Positions 20,587 through 31,392 of a stretch of 64,000 nt of DNA are shown piece by piece. Below the pieces are notes generated by a model. That model saw only the letters and a program-made list of their open reading frames with translations, was not told the origin of the DNA and searched no databases. The stretch is from Eurosta solidaginis. Its lineage: Eukaryota > Arthropoda > Insecta > Diptera > Tephritidae. The first letter of the stretch is position 1; each line of letters begins with the position of its first letter. Location: NCBI RefSeq assembly GCF_040869045.1, contig NC_090319.1, positions 16,262,314 to 16,326,313 on the forward strand, given 5' to 3'. A program made the translations under genes and the position numbers.

Positions 20587-22560
20587 CTAAACGGATTCAA
20601 AACAAAGCATAGCAAGTCCTGAAACTCGCTCTTGAGATGAACACGATCTATGAAAGTTTTTGATTCTTGAAAGGGCGCGGAAGGAACGTTTTGCAGTGAC
20701 AGATATAGTGCAAAAGATACGTAAAGCAATACAAATGTTGGGGAAAATTGTATACAGATTTTGAACATATGTATGTATGTAGATTAGACTGGGTCGATTT
20801 ATTAACCGATATCGCGCCATCGATTTTCCGATAGGATTTGGGCTCAGGAAAAAAAGTTCCACTACGCATACCCAACTTGCGAAAATAAAATGGCGAAAGG
20901 GTAAATTTTTCGACCAAAACACTCCCCAAAAGCAAAAAAACATTTTTTTTTTTTTCAAAAAACTGTTATCGCCAAAGTATTTACAACAGTTTTTGAAAAA
21001 AAAAATAATAATTTTTGACTTTTGGGGAGTGTTTTGGTCGAAAAATTCACCCTTTCGCCATTTTTTCTTTTGCAGGCTCGAAAATTATTTTTTTGGGTAT
21101 GCGTAGTGGAATTTTTTTTCCTGAGCCCAAATCCTATCGAAAAATCGATGGCGCGATATCGGTTAATTTTCGTCCCTACAAATCGACCCAGGTTAATGTA
21201 TATTGCATTTAGCAATTCCAATGGTGCCAGACCTTTATCAAAATTTGCTTCGTAGATGTGTTTCAAGTGAATTATTTCGCATTCTATGCTTTGAGAAATT
21301 TCCGACTTATATTTTGCGACAAATTTTGCTGCGCTCGCCCGAGCCGTACTTTCATCCATGTCTTCAAATTGTCACAAAAAGGAAAACGTCTCGCTCAAAT
21401 TTCACATAGCTGCAAATCGCTCAGTAATGCCAGTGATTACCGAATCAACGATCACCTAGAATGTATTATTTTTAAAAATCAGACTCTGAATCATCCGTAA
21501 TCATCTCATTTAAATTATCTTCAGAACGTCTTTTGGGTTTTCTCTTTCGAATGTCCGGAAACTTTGGCGAGATGTTCAACTGAATAGCAACTGTTTTGCA
21601 TTCGTTTAAAATTGTTTCCCATTGGTTCTTGATCAACTTCAAATCAGCTAATAAGGCATCTAAATGTTGGACTTCAACATCTATGGTGGCGTCTGTAGCA
21701 TGGAGGACCACGTTTCTTTCATTAATGATAGTCAGCATTTTTAACCAAATTGAGGACAGCAAGATATATTCGAACTTGTTGAAGTACTTGAGAATGCCGG
21801 TAACATCTCCGTATTCTTACGCAGGCTAATTTGGCTTTTGTCTGAAATACTATGAAGAGAGCTCGGTACATTTTTTTTAAGGGTGTCCTATCGTTATGGA
21901 CTGCTGCTGAAAATAATAAAACATTTTTATACAACTCCATAGAAAGTAATTGCAGCCGTACAGACTGTGGGTAAGGCGAGTAATCAGCATTCGAGTTTTT
22001 GACGTCGAGAATGTGACGTTGTGCTCCGTTGTAAGCTCCTTTCAAATTGGCGCCGTTATCGTACTCGTGTGCACGACAATCCTTTAATGGGATCTCATGT
22101 TTATCTAAAGTATGGCAAATTAAATCAGCGATTTCGTGGTTACAATTCACGAAAGCCAAAAACAGTTCTTGAATTGTAAAATTTGTTGCTTTCGAATTGA
22201 AATGGAGTTAGCGCAAAATGAACGTAGTCAACGTGGTTAGCATCAGGCATAGCATCAATGATATTAGCAAAATTCTTGGCCTTCTTGCGTTGATCTAATA
22301 TAGTTTCCCTCACGTGTCTTGCACAAATTTCTATAAACTCGCTCTGAATGTCTGGGGAAAGATAGTGAACTTGTAAACGTTTGTACTGCTGTTGTGTAAT
22401 CCGAACTTTCTCCAAATGATCTCTCAGTATCGGATCATAATGGCTTATGACATCTTAGTTGCCCAAAAAATGTCCATTGTTTAGTTCACCAAGATATATA
22501 CTTTCGCCTTTGAAAGCTAGGCCTCTTTCATTATTCACGGTACCGACATCGAAGTCTTTT
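20587..22560 (-). pseudogene. hAT transposase of the DUF4371/ZMYM1-like type
   Basis: Read from right to left. Near 22500 is GLAFKGESIYLGELNNGHFL, then a stop (about 22455), then ISHYDPILRDHLEKV and LSPDIQSEFIEICARHVRE (22415-22140). Next comes the block ending DCRAHEYDNGANLKGAYNGAQ, where hAT enzymes of this group have a Gln/Asp-containing C.G.GYDNA..M.G. The expected His/Ser-rich C.NH.LNL block is lost. After a frameshift, FNKFEYILLSSIW leads into 21762-21472. A gap made by the MITE separates LAPLELLNAIY (about 21200) from LRIFCTISVTAKRSFRALSR (about 20700), which is the conserved C-terminal dimerisation region with SGLAMLCFES. Stops and frameshifts make it inactive. Confidence 0.85.
20787..21193. 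mobile_element. Large palindromic (foldback) MITE inside the hAT transposase
   Basis: Arms of nearly 200 bp. CTGGGTCGATTTATTAACCG at 20788 is mirrored by AAATCGACCCAG at 21182-21193. CGATATCGCGCCATCGAT, TTTGGGCTCAGGAAAAA and CGAAAGGGTAAATTTTTCGA recur inverted. The centre is near 20980. On the hAT coding strand the insert may be bordered by TAA on both sides, compatible with a PIF/Harbinger-like 3 bp duplication. Confidence 0.85.
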
Positions 22561-22895
22561 AAATAATCTGGACTTTGATACAGAGTTGGTGGGATTCTTG
22601 GAAGACTTTTTTAAGATGAACCTTCATCAGTGTCACTACCAAAACTTTACGATTTCCGATTCATGTAAACATACATTTTTGTTTGATATTTTTATTGTCT
22701 CCTCACTGTTCGAAGTCCCAGGCAAAAGTCATAATCAATATACTTTGCTTTTGAATTTCGGCTTAAAATTTGCACAACTAAAGACTCTCCTGAATTAAAA
22801 AAAATGACTTAGTACCTTTAAATCGCGGGCCCCCTGAGAAACCCTGGACCCGGAGGGAATCCCCCCCCATTCCCCCTCCCCTCTCGTCGGGCCTA

Positions 22896-23165
22896 CATGT
22901 GAGGAGACATTTCAAGCGGCATATACAAGGGGTATATCGGGGTTGATTTTTGATAAGTAAGAATTTAGCCTATTATAGTATCCCCAACTGCGAGTTTGCG
23001 ATATTTGTCTTTAAGAACAGGGTTCACCGGCCAATCCCTGGCATAGTAGTCCAACGCCTTTGGGTGGCTTAATTCTTAAATGCCGAATTTCTTTATAGTG
23101 CTTGCGAAGATGACTTTTAAAGTTCCTGGAAAGCCGGGTTTCTTTAATCAATGGTTCAACGCTAA
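22896..23165 (-). pseudogene. LINE fragment, part 2
   Basis: Continuation of 19995-20145. The minus strand gives LNSYLSKINPDIP followed by a stop and NVSSH, the Cys/His-rich C-terminal region of a jockey-like LINE, plus upstream HYARDW-like residues with frameshifts. 5'-truncated at about 23165. Confidence 0.7.
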
Positions 23166-24264
23166 CCGGGGACCGGTTTTTTTTTTAGTTATACATAGAC
23201 CTCTTTGTGACTCAACCAAGTTAAACCTGGTAAACAAATTTCGATAAAACTACACATACATAGCCAACAGGCTATATTTTTTTTAAGAGAAGCTCCCGGG
23301 GTCACACCTCAGCTAAGATACTTTCAGTAGTAGTTTCAAATAATTTCAGGGCTGTTTCGGAATTGTTTCGAATTATTTCTAAGATCATAATCTGATGAAA
23401 AAGGCGTGCTATGCAAACTGTCACACCCTAGTGTATAAATATATATATATTTACTATTTAACATAAATAAAATGTATGTATGTTAATTTGGGATGATGCG
23501 AATATAATTTTATTGCTATGTACTTATTTATAGAAAATCATGGTGATATTACCATTTATTCAAACAAATCATCAAAGTAAAATTTAAACTGACTAAGCAA
23601 ATTTTAAAATCAAAGTACATACGTATTAGGGATGTTATGAAAGTTTTTTTATTTGAAGTGTCATCGAAAACGGACTACTTAAATTTGCTAAGTCGAATTC
23701 GCCCTAAGAAACGTTAAGCGTGGTTCGATGTAAATTAGTTCACACCTGTAAAATTTCTTTCAGCTCTTTTCAAATACATTTCAGCTTCTCTAAAATACTT
23801 GTGGCTTTCTCTAAATTACTTCTTCTCTATCCTGGGTATTTATGAAACTACATTGCGGTTTTCTGATGCTCAATGTTAGTACATAAAATACATTTGAAAT
23901 TACGTAAACTATTTTTGATACAGATATTTTGCAACATTAAGTTGCTTTTCTGAAATGCTGTTGGAAATGGTCGATTGCCTATCAGAAAAATTTCCGAAGT
24001 GGCGAACCGTTGGTTATTTTTGCAATCACACAACCTCTCCGTCTCGGTTACTGTTGAACAAACTTAAATAAAACTTACCGCGATACATTGAACTGATGTC
24101 TTTACTCATTACTAGATTGTTTATGCATCACACTTTTCAATACGGGGTCGTCCAGTCATCTCTCATTCCTTTATATTTGTTATGACGTAGTGACGCTGTG
24201 CTTGACGCTTCTGCTACTTCATATGCTCAAATGTATTTGTAGTTTTCGTTATCTTGTGCCTACA
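23166..24264. other. No gene recognised
   Basis: AT-rich sequence with a short TA run at 23441-23455. Nothing supportable up to the retroelement body. Confidence 0.5.
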
Positions 24265-24486
24265 TTATCGCAGGATACAAACATTTTGCAACTCGAGAAC
24301 AAAATCGATGCCGAGATTGAAGTTGCTGCACTATTCGTGGTATTGAAAGGATCTGCTCCTGAAATCCTACAGACGAACCCCGAAGGAGTGCGGAACAACT
24401 ATGAAGCGTTGATGGCTGCTGTAGAACGGCGATACGGAATCGAGCATACTTACATACATTCACAGAAACGACATCACATGCTCTGA
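24265..24486 (+). pseudogene. Ty3/Gypsy gag fragment
   Basis: The reading from about 24268 gives KIDAEIEVAALFVVLKGSAP, then EGVRNNYEALMAAVERRYG. This is the capsid helix region seen in insect Ty3/Gypsy gag: an ALMAALERRYG-like helix after a short hydrophobic stretch. The open frame starts earlier (24190), but the residues before QDTNILQLE look unrelated, so the true 5' limit is probably near 24265. The frame is lost after 24486. Confidence 0.7.
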
Positions 24487-24619
24487 TTCAGGAAACAGCT
24501 TCGCTTCTGTGTAAGCCAGCTTTCAAAGCACGCCGTGCGGAAGTAGAAAGACCAGATTGGGTAGACACAATTTTGGAAGCACTGAAGGGACCACAACAGA
24601 AAAATGCTTGAGTTATGAA

Positions 24620-25185
24620 GTGTTTCAAGCGGTAACCCAGATCACATTGCACGTCGTTGCAGCACCGGTCCTGGTAGTTCCAACTTGGCTGGCCGTAAAC
24701 GTAAAGCTGGAGGACATAAGCAAGAACGAGTTAGATGTAAAGATCGAAAACTTGCCCCAGCTATTGAATGTCCTGTGATATCTATGTCACAAATTGGAAG
24801 TAACTCGAGCAGTCTTACCGTCAGGGGAAATGTGGATGTGAAGATACGGGCGCATCTCATTCCTTAATCCGATCTGACTTGGTCAACAGGAGAGTAAAAC
24901 CGTTACCTGGAGCAATATTGCGTACGGACACTGGCGAGTATAACCAAGTCCAAGAAGAAGTGGTATGTGAGGTCTTAATTGTAAAGGTCACGATTCTACA
25001 CAAATTCGTTGTGGCAGAGATTGTTGATGAAGTCATATGGAGTGGACTTCTTAGTTGACCATGACATCAGGATCGATATGCAGGGAAGGATTATGTGCTG
25101 TAAGAACCAGGATATACCACTTAACTTCAGTTTGGAGAAAGGGTTCAGCAGTAAGCGAGTGCTGGTGGAGGAGATTCAATAGAGA
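24620..25185 (+). pseudogene. Ty3/Gypsy nucleocapsid knuckle and aspartic protease fragment
   Basis: A frame from about 24630 reads GNPDHIARRC, half of a CCHC zinc knuckle. It is followed by a basic stretch and CPVISMSQIGSNSSSLTVRG. In the next frame the active-site triplet of a retroelement aspartic protease, DTGASHSLIRSDLV, starts at 24843. A second conserved protease block is near 25030-25075 (GVDFLVDHDIRID) after another frame change. It cannot make an active protein because of stops and frame changes. Confidence 0.75.
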
Positions 25186-25479
25186 CCAGAAAAGTCAACG
25201 AAAGTAAATCGGGCATAAGTTGATGGAACAAATGGGCCAAACAAAGCAAAATCAAAGATACCTGTGAGAGAAACACTGGCATTAACAAAACCAAATGGAC
25301 GCACGAAAACGAAGGAAAGAATTTGCCAGAAAGAATGCAAGTGTAGTTTCAAGCGAAGCCGCACTACTGTTGTGAACCATCAAGATGATACTGATGATGC
25401 AAAGTCAATCGGTCAAGATCAGACTCTGCGAAGTAGTCCAGTGGCCAAACAACAGAGTGTAAGGCAAAAACTAGGATAG

Positions 25480-25752
25480 TGAGCGTTAAGGTGAACCACA
25501 TGTACGACAAGAAGAACAATTCGGAAGAGTTCGTTATTGGTGTTATACAACCCGCACCGGCAGAAAAGTGTTCCATCCAAATGCTGGTGCAGTTGGGAAG
25601 GCCCGTACAAAGTTGTTAAGAGGATCAGTGATACCATCTACCGCATACAAACCATTTGGAACCAACAAAATAGAAGGGTGGTTCATTTGAATAGGCAAGC
25701 AGCGGTTAGATTGAGACTCGGGACGATCAGACTTGGTTGGAGGGCAGTGTGA
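25480..25752 (+). pseudogene. Ty3/Gypsy integrase C-terminal (GPY/F) fragment
   Basis: VLYNPHRQKSVPSKC leads into WEGPYKVVKRISDTIYRIQ, with WEGPY encoded at 25594-25608. RVVHLNR follows. This is the GPY/F module at the end of Ty3/Gypsy integrases. The frame runs into the start of the LTR, as usual for this group. No envelope gene follows. Confidence 0.82.
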
Positions 25753-26231
25753 CGAATATTACCATCTCTAAGGTTATTAAATAAAGGCACAACAACATAA
25801 ACATTAAATAAGCTACATAAACACATTAATCATCATTTACCCACATGCATACAAGGCAACGAAGAGGTAACTCACATGCAGGTGTAGTCATCGGTGGAAG
25901 TATTACTAAAAGTAAGTAAGGAAGTATTACTAAAATATAAACGTGAATCTGTGGTTTATAGCTGGTAACCAAGTAGAAAATTCTAGCAGAAGAAGCGTCT
26001 AGACATTTGGGCATAGAGTATAAAAGCAGCGAAAGCTGAGTAATCTGTAAACAGTTTGATTTAAGCACGGTATTGGTTTCGAAGTATAAGTGTTATTGTG
26101 AAGTTCTTTAAAAGTAGTCTAATAAAGACCATTTTGCATTATTGAATATTGGAGTTATTTATTCAACAATTTAGCGATACGAACGTTAGTAGAAGGTGTA
26201 AAATAAGCGGAGTTTCCCTAAATTCGTTACA
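25748..26231 (+). repeat. 3' LTR of the Ty3/Gypsy element
   Basis: Begins TGTGACGAATATT and ends AATTCGTTACA. It is matched over its second half by the solo copies at 33380-33873 and 35019-35501 (AAAGCAGCG.AAGCTGAG, AATAAAGACCATTTTGCA, GGAGTTATTTATTCAACAAT). The right flank is GTAC. Confidence 0.88.
26019..26026 (+). promoter_or_regulatory. LTR TATA box
   Basis: TATAAAAG followed by CAGCG sits about 100 bp before AATAAAG (26121-26127), the LTR polyadenylation signal. The same pair occurs in the solo LTR at 33380 (GAGTATAAAAGCAGCG near 33661). The LTR at 35019 has a mutated box (GAGTGGAAAAGCAGCG). Confidence 0.7.
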
Positions 26232-26235
26232 GTAC

Positions 26236-27145
26236 TTTTGATCAAAGATTCGTTACGTCCCTAGTATGTACAGCTAGTTTTGGTTACTTACGTACAGCAG
26301 CGAACAAAAGAATAGCAATGGCAACTTCAGTTAATTTAAATTTTCTCTTTCTATATTTGATATTTTAAGAAAAAAGTGTATGAGTTTTGTAACTGAGGAT
26401 ATGCAAACCAAACTCGAGAAAGTTGTACGAAAATTTCGAACTTTTTATTTGAAGTTCTGTGAATTTTCTTCAGTATGCAGTTTTGTAGCCTCTTCGATTT
26501 TAGCTAACAAAATATAATTTATAGGTCTCTCAAAATAGATATTGTGCTTTGAAAATTCTTTGTTTTCCTTAAGGTGATTTAGATTTTCCTCCACACAAAT
26601 TGAGAAACATTTATTTTTTATATGGCAGAGAAAGAAATGCATAGTTTGGTTACAAAATTCAAAGGATTTTTTTTTTAATATCGAAAGTAAGGAAGCAAGA
26701 ATTTAATGGACGAAATTTAAAAAAAATTGCCGCTGCAATTTTTCTCTTCGCTAGTATACGTATATTAGCATTCAAAATTATGCTGGTACGTAATATGTAG
26801 ATGTTGAAATAATTTTCGGGAGTTCAGTATTTAAGTATCTATAAACAAATAAATCAAACAGATTAAGATAGTTTGGTTATTTTAAATTACACTGAGTGTG
26901 GATTGCCATTTAATAATTATTTAATTTTCACCTTCTGTAACAGAAAATAAAAATTTTGTACAATATTAAACCAAACAATTTTTGCACTATCATGCTGAGT
27001 CATCCTTGCGCTGACGTAATATAAGATTAGTTGAAGCTGCGGAAAAGTGTTTGCTAGACTAACAGATAAGACGTCTGGCGTTTTAAATACAAAGAAAGTC
27101 TGTACAGCAATTCTGTTAAATTACATTTTCTTTGAAACAACAATT
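26236..27145. other. No gene recognised
   Basis: AT-rich. A weak dispersed motif at 26440-26500 (GTTCTGTGAATTTTCTTCAGTATG) also appears near 12510 and 37870. No coding signal. Confidence 0.5.
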
Positions 27146-29983
27146 TTTATACTCAGTTGAGCAGAGCTCACAGAGTATATTAAGTTTGATTGGATAACGG
27201 TTGGTTGTACATATATAAAGGAATCGAGATAGATATAGACTTCCATATATCAAAATAATCAGGATCGAAAAAAAATTTGATTGAGCCATGTCCGTCCGTC
27301 CGTCCGTCCGTCCGTTAACACGATAACTTGAGTAAATTTTGAGGTATCTTGATGAAATTTGGTATGTAGGTTCCTTAGCACTCATCTCAGACCGCTATTT
27401 AAAATGAACGATAGCGGACTATAACCACGCCCACTTTTTCGATATCGAAAATTTCGAAAAACCGAAAAATTGCGATAATTCATTACAAAAGAGAGATAAA
27501 GCGACGAAACTTGGTACATGAGTTGAACTTATGACGCAGAATAGAAAATTAGTAAAATTTTGGACAATGGGCGTGGCACCGCCCACTTTTAAAAGACGGT
27601 AATTTAGAAGTTTTGCAAGCTGTAATTTGGCAGCCGTTGAAGATATCATGATGAAATTTGGCAGGAACGTTACTCCTATTACTATATGTACGCTTAATAA
27701 AAATTAGCAAAATCGGAGAAGGACAACGCCCACTTTTTAAAAAAAAATTTTTTTAAAGTAAAATTTTAACAAAAAATTTAATATCTTTACAGTTTATAAA
27801 TAAATTATGTCAACATTCAACTCTAGTAATGATATAGTGCAACAAAATACAAAAATAAAAGAAAATTTTAAAATGGGCGTGGCTCCGCCCTTTTTCATTT
27901 AATTTGTCTAGGATATTTTAACGCCATAAGTCGAACAAAAATTAACCAAACCTTTTGAAATTTGGTAGGGGCATAGATTTTATGACGATAACACTTTTCT
28001 GTGAAAATGTGCCAAATCGGTTGATGCCACGCCCAGTTTTTATACACAGTCGTCCGTCTGTCCTTCCGCATGGCCGTTAACACGATAACTTGAGCAAAAA
28101 TCGACATATCTTTAATGAACTTAGTTCACGTGCTTACTTGAACTCATTTTATCTTGGTATGAAAAACGAACGAAATCCGACTATGACCACGCCCACTTTT
28201 TCGATATCGAAAATTACGAAAAATGAAAAAAATGCCATAATTCTATACCAAATACGAAAAAAGGGATGAAACATGGTAAGGTAATTGGACTGATTTATTG
28301 AAGCGAAATATAACTTTAGAAAAAACTTTATAAAATGGTTGTGACACCTACCATATTAAGTAGAAGAAAATGAAAAAGTTCTGCAGGGCGAAATAAAAAA
28401 CCCTTAAAATCTTGGCAGGTATTACATATATAAATAAATTAGCGGTATCCAACAGATGATGTTCTGGGTCACCCTGGCCCACATTTTGGTCGATATCTGA
28501 AAAACGCCTTCACATATACAACTACCACCACTCCCTTTTAAAACTCGCATAATACCTTTAATTTGATACCAATATCGTACAAACTCATTCTAGAGTCACC
28601 CCTGGTCCTCCTTTATGGCGATATCTCGAAAAGGTGAACACCTATAGAACGAAGGCCCACTCCCTTTTAAAAATACTCATTAACAACTTTCATTTGATAC
28701 CCATATCTTACAAACAAAGTCTAGAGTCACCCCTAGTCCACTTTTATTGCGATACCTCGAAAAGGCGTCCACCTATTGAACTAAGGTCCACTCCCTATTA
28801 AAATACTCATTAACTCCATTTGTTTGATACCCATATTGCATACCCACCTTTATGGCGATATTTCGAAACGGCGTCCACCTATGGAACTAACGATTACTCC
28901 CTTTTAAAATACTCATTAACACGTTTCTTTTGATACCCATATTGTACAAACAAATGCTAGGGTCACCCCTGCTCCACCTTTATGGCGATATCTCGAAACG
29001 GCGTCCACCTATGGAACTAAGGATTACTCCCTTTTAAAATACTCATTAACACGTTTCTTTTGATACCCATATTGTACAAACAAATTCTAGGGTCACCCCT
29101 GGTCCACCTTTATTGCGATATTTCGAAACGGCATCCACCTATAGAACTAAGGCCCACTCCCTTTTAAAATACTCATTAACAACATTCGTTTGATACCCAT
29201 ATCGTACAAACAAAGTCTAGAGTTACCCCTGGTCCACCTTTATTGCGATACCTCGAAAAGGCGTTCACCTATAGAACTAAGGGCCACTCCCTTTTAAAAT
29301 ACTCATTAACTCCTTTCGTTTGATACCCATATTGCACGAACGAATTCTAGAATCACCCCTGGTCCACCTTTATGGCGATATCTCGAAACGGCGTCCACCT
29401 ATGGGACTAAGGATTACTCCCTTTTAAAATACTTATTAACACCTTTCTTTTGATATCCATATCGTACAAACGCATTCTAGAGTCAACCCTGATCCACCTT
29501 TATGGCCATATCCCTAAATGGCGTCCACCTATAGAACTATGGCCCACTTCCTCATAAAATACTCTTTAGTGCCTTTCATTTGATACACATGTCATACAAA
29601 CAAATTCTAGGGTCACCCCTGGTCCACCTTTATGGCGATATCTCGAAACGGCGTCCACCTATGGGACTAAGGATTACTCCCTTTTAAAATACTTATTAAC
29701 ACCTTTCTTTTGATATCCATATCGTACAAACGCATTCTAGAGTCAACCCTGATCCACCTTTATGGCCATATCCCTAAATGGCGTCCACCTATAGAACTAT
29801 GGCCCACTTCCTCATAAAATACTCTTTAATGCCTTTCATTTGATACACATGTCATACAAACACATTCCAGGGTTTCCCTCGGTTCATTTTCCTACATGGT
29901 TATTTTCCCTTATGTTGTCACCATAGCTCTCAACTGGGTATGTAATGTTCGGTTACACCCGAACTTAACCTTCCTTACTTGTT
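27146..29983 (+). mobile_element. Family A repeat, copy A2 (most complete, no foreign insertion)
   Basis: Head TTTTTATACTCAGTTGAGCA at 27146; GTCC tract GTCCGTCCGTCCGTCCGTCC at 27292-27314; ACACGATAACTTGAG; six GC boxes (CCACGCCC or GGGCGTGG near 27425, 27570, 27725, 27872, 28030 and 28190); tandem array 28455-29890; tail with GTTCGGTTACACCCGAAC ending CTTACTTGTT at 29983. It is the best reference for empty sites in the other copies. Noncoding. Confidence 0.9.
28455..29890 (+). repeat. ~128 bp minisatellite array of A2, about 11 units
   Basis: Units share TTTGATACCCATAT, CAAACAAATTCTAGAGTCAC and GGTCCACCTTTATGGCGATA. It contains a nearly exact 260 bp (two-unit) duplication: 29350-29600 against 29610-29860. 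Confidence 0.92.
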
Positions 29984-30129
29984 TTTATTATTATGATACC
30001 CGTACATAGGAAGGTACGAACCATGATGAGATTAATATTCAGGCGCTTTCATCCAAACTTTACTACTTTGGTACACAAAGACCGCTTACTTCAAGTTATT
30101 ACAAAAAGTTGAGAGGAGTTTGAAACTCT

Positions 30130-31180
30130 GCATGCTTTTAGATAAGGTGGTCATTCTACGATTTTGAGCACCAATGCCCCAGCCACACCACCAGCAATCA
30201 CTGATTATTTCACTCCCAGCGACATTTTCACTAGGGATTACACATTGATTACACATATTGAAGCCTTTTAACTTGACGGGAAGGTGCGGAGTACAGTATA
30301 TGTATACCAAGCGGAAATCTTAATAATACGAGGCGCTGCAAACCATTTGACACCTGTACTTACAGACTGGAAAAGGGTGACCATTAACAACACAAAGGCC
30401 ATCAATGAATTTTGCCGATCTCTAAATGAGGTGGTCCAGCACTTCAGTATCAGCCTTATAAGGGTACATGGAACAGGGATATCGAAGGCAACTGTAGATT
30501 TCTGTAGATTCTGTAGTTATACCTATGATAAATAAAAACAAATACAAGGGGCGATAACCTCCAAAGGAATTTTGGGCCGAGATTTTATTCCAATTTGTGT
30601 CGATGAGCTTTTAATTAGAAGCTTTTTACTGCATAACTACACTCAGAGTGTTTGCCAAATCACTGCCGAGGAGCGACGCTGCTAAGAAAATTTTTTTTCT
30701 AATCGAAAAAACTTGTTCCTAAATTTTTGATTATGCTTTACCCAGAAATTGAATCGAGGACCTTCGATGTGGTAGGCGGAGTACGCTACTACCACACCAT
30801 GTCGGCCGCCATGGCTTATTTTAAACTCTCTGCCAGCATGGAACTACCAGCAGGGAAAATATGCACTGGTCAGCGCTACCTACATGCTAGTAATCAAGGC
30901 TGGTTTGGGCTTGTTATGAAAAATGGAGCACTAACACAATTTTGACACTAAATAAGACAGGACTATCGTCCATGGTTAAGGTTCTCACTTGTCACTGTTG
31001 GATAGATGAGGATCACAGCGTGCAGTATTTTCTGTGCACTGCCCGGCACTAAGTAGAATAAGGTTGGCTGCTCTTGGTCAACCGTCTTTTTAATGATCTT
31101 TCGCAGATATTCAAGCGCAAACTAAGTTTCATAGTTAAATTTATTGACTATATGAAGTCAACTAACTCAACCTAAACTAA
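30130..31180 (+). pseudogene. LINE RNase H domain and 3' end, split by a SINE
   Basis: Frame 30284-30535 reads VYQAEILIIRGAANHLT (the beta-strand and helix after the first RNase H aspartate region) and SLNEVVQHFSISLIRVHGTG, corresponding to the I.L.WVPGH strand, with several catalytic positions changed. The SINE S3 interrupts at 30541-30811. Downstream, KVLTCHCWIDEDHSVQYFLC keeps the TGHC-like and knuckle region, then FNDLSQIF. The element ends near AACTCAACCTAAACTAAC, a decayed TAACC tail. Plus strand, 5'-truncated, inactive. Confidence 0.78.
30541..30811 (-). mobile_element. tRNA-derived SINE, copy S3, inserted in the LINE
   Basis: Reverse copy. GGGGCGATAACCTCC near 30549, CACTGCCGAGGAGCGACGC, and the tRNA-like end reading GGCGGCCGAC on the minus strand at 30810. 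It is shortened internally: the stretch around the CCGACTCCGAACGGC block is deleted. No clear target duplication. Confidence 0.8.
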
Positions 31181-31243
31181 CATAACAAACGTTATGTACT
31201 GGCAATAGAACTGCTGAAAAAATGAGGTTATGTAAACACAGAA

Positions 31244-31392
31244 CTTGTGTTCCAATGAAACGTGAACCAGATACGGACAGAGATTTAAAATGCAACTGCA
31301 ACAACAATGTGATCCCATATGGTTTACATTGTTGTTGCATTTGCATGTTAAATCTCTATCCGTATCTGGTTCATGTTTCATTGGAACACGAG
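31244..31392. repeat. Near-perfect 149 bp palindrome
   Basis: CTTGTGTTCCAATGAAACGT at 31245 mirrors the sequence ending GTTTCATTGGAACACGAG at 31392. Arms are about 66 bp with only a few mismatches around a ~15 nt loop (GATCCCATATGGTTT). Similar frames on both strands here simply reflect the symmetry. It may be a foldback MITE; as RNA it would form a long hairpin. Confidence 0.88.

Larger units (their letters stand above)
20146..22895 (-). mobile_element. hAT-superfamily transposon (DUF4371/ZMYM1-like), defective
   Basis: It begins CAGGGCCGTAGAGAG and ends CTCTCGTCGGGCCTA, imperfect inverted ends matching at about 11 of 14 positions. The flanking 8 bp are GTTGTGAG (20138-20145) and CATGTGAG (22896-22903), six of eight identical, as expected of an aged hAT duplication. 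The interior codes on the minus strand for a decayed transposase and holds a foldback MITE (20787-21193). It is inserted in an antisense LINE. Confidence 0.85.
24265..26231 (+). mobile_element. Ty3/Gypsy-type LTR retrotransposon, decayed, 5' end missing
   Basis: Pieces appear in the expected order: gag (24265-24480), nucleocapsid knuckle and protease (about 24620-25180), integrase C-terminus (about 25480-25750) and the 3' LTR (25748-26231). Reverse transcriptase, RNase H and the integrase core are deleted between about 25190 and 25480. No 5' LTR is found in front of gag. The LTR has relatives as solo copies at 6500, 33380 and 35019. Confidence 0.85.

Noticed and set aside
20574..21255. Overlapping ORFs sharing residues on both strands
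   Set aside because: Readings of the foldback MITE arms joined to hAT transposase remnants; not separate genes.
28455..29890. Regular direct repeats that could be mistaken for a CRISPR array
   Set aside because: Repeat units are contiguous ~128 bp minisatellite copies without unique spacers, in a fly genome, and within a dispersed transposon.
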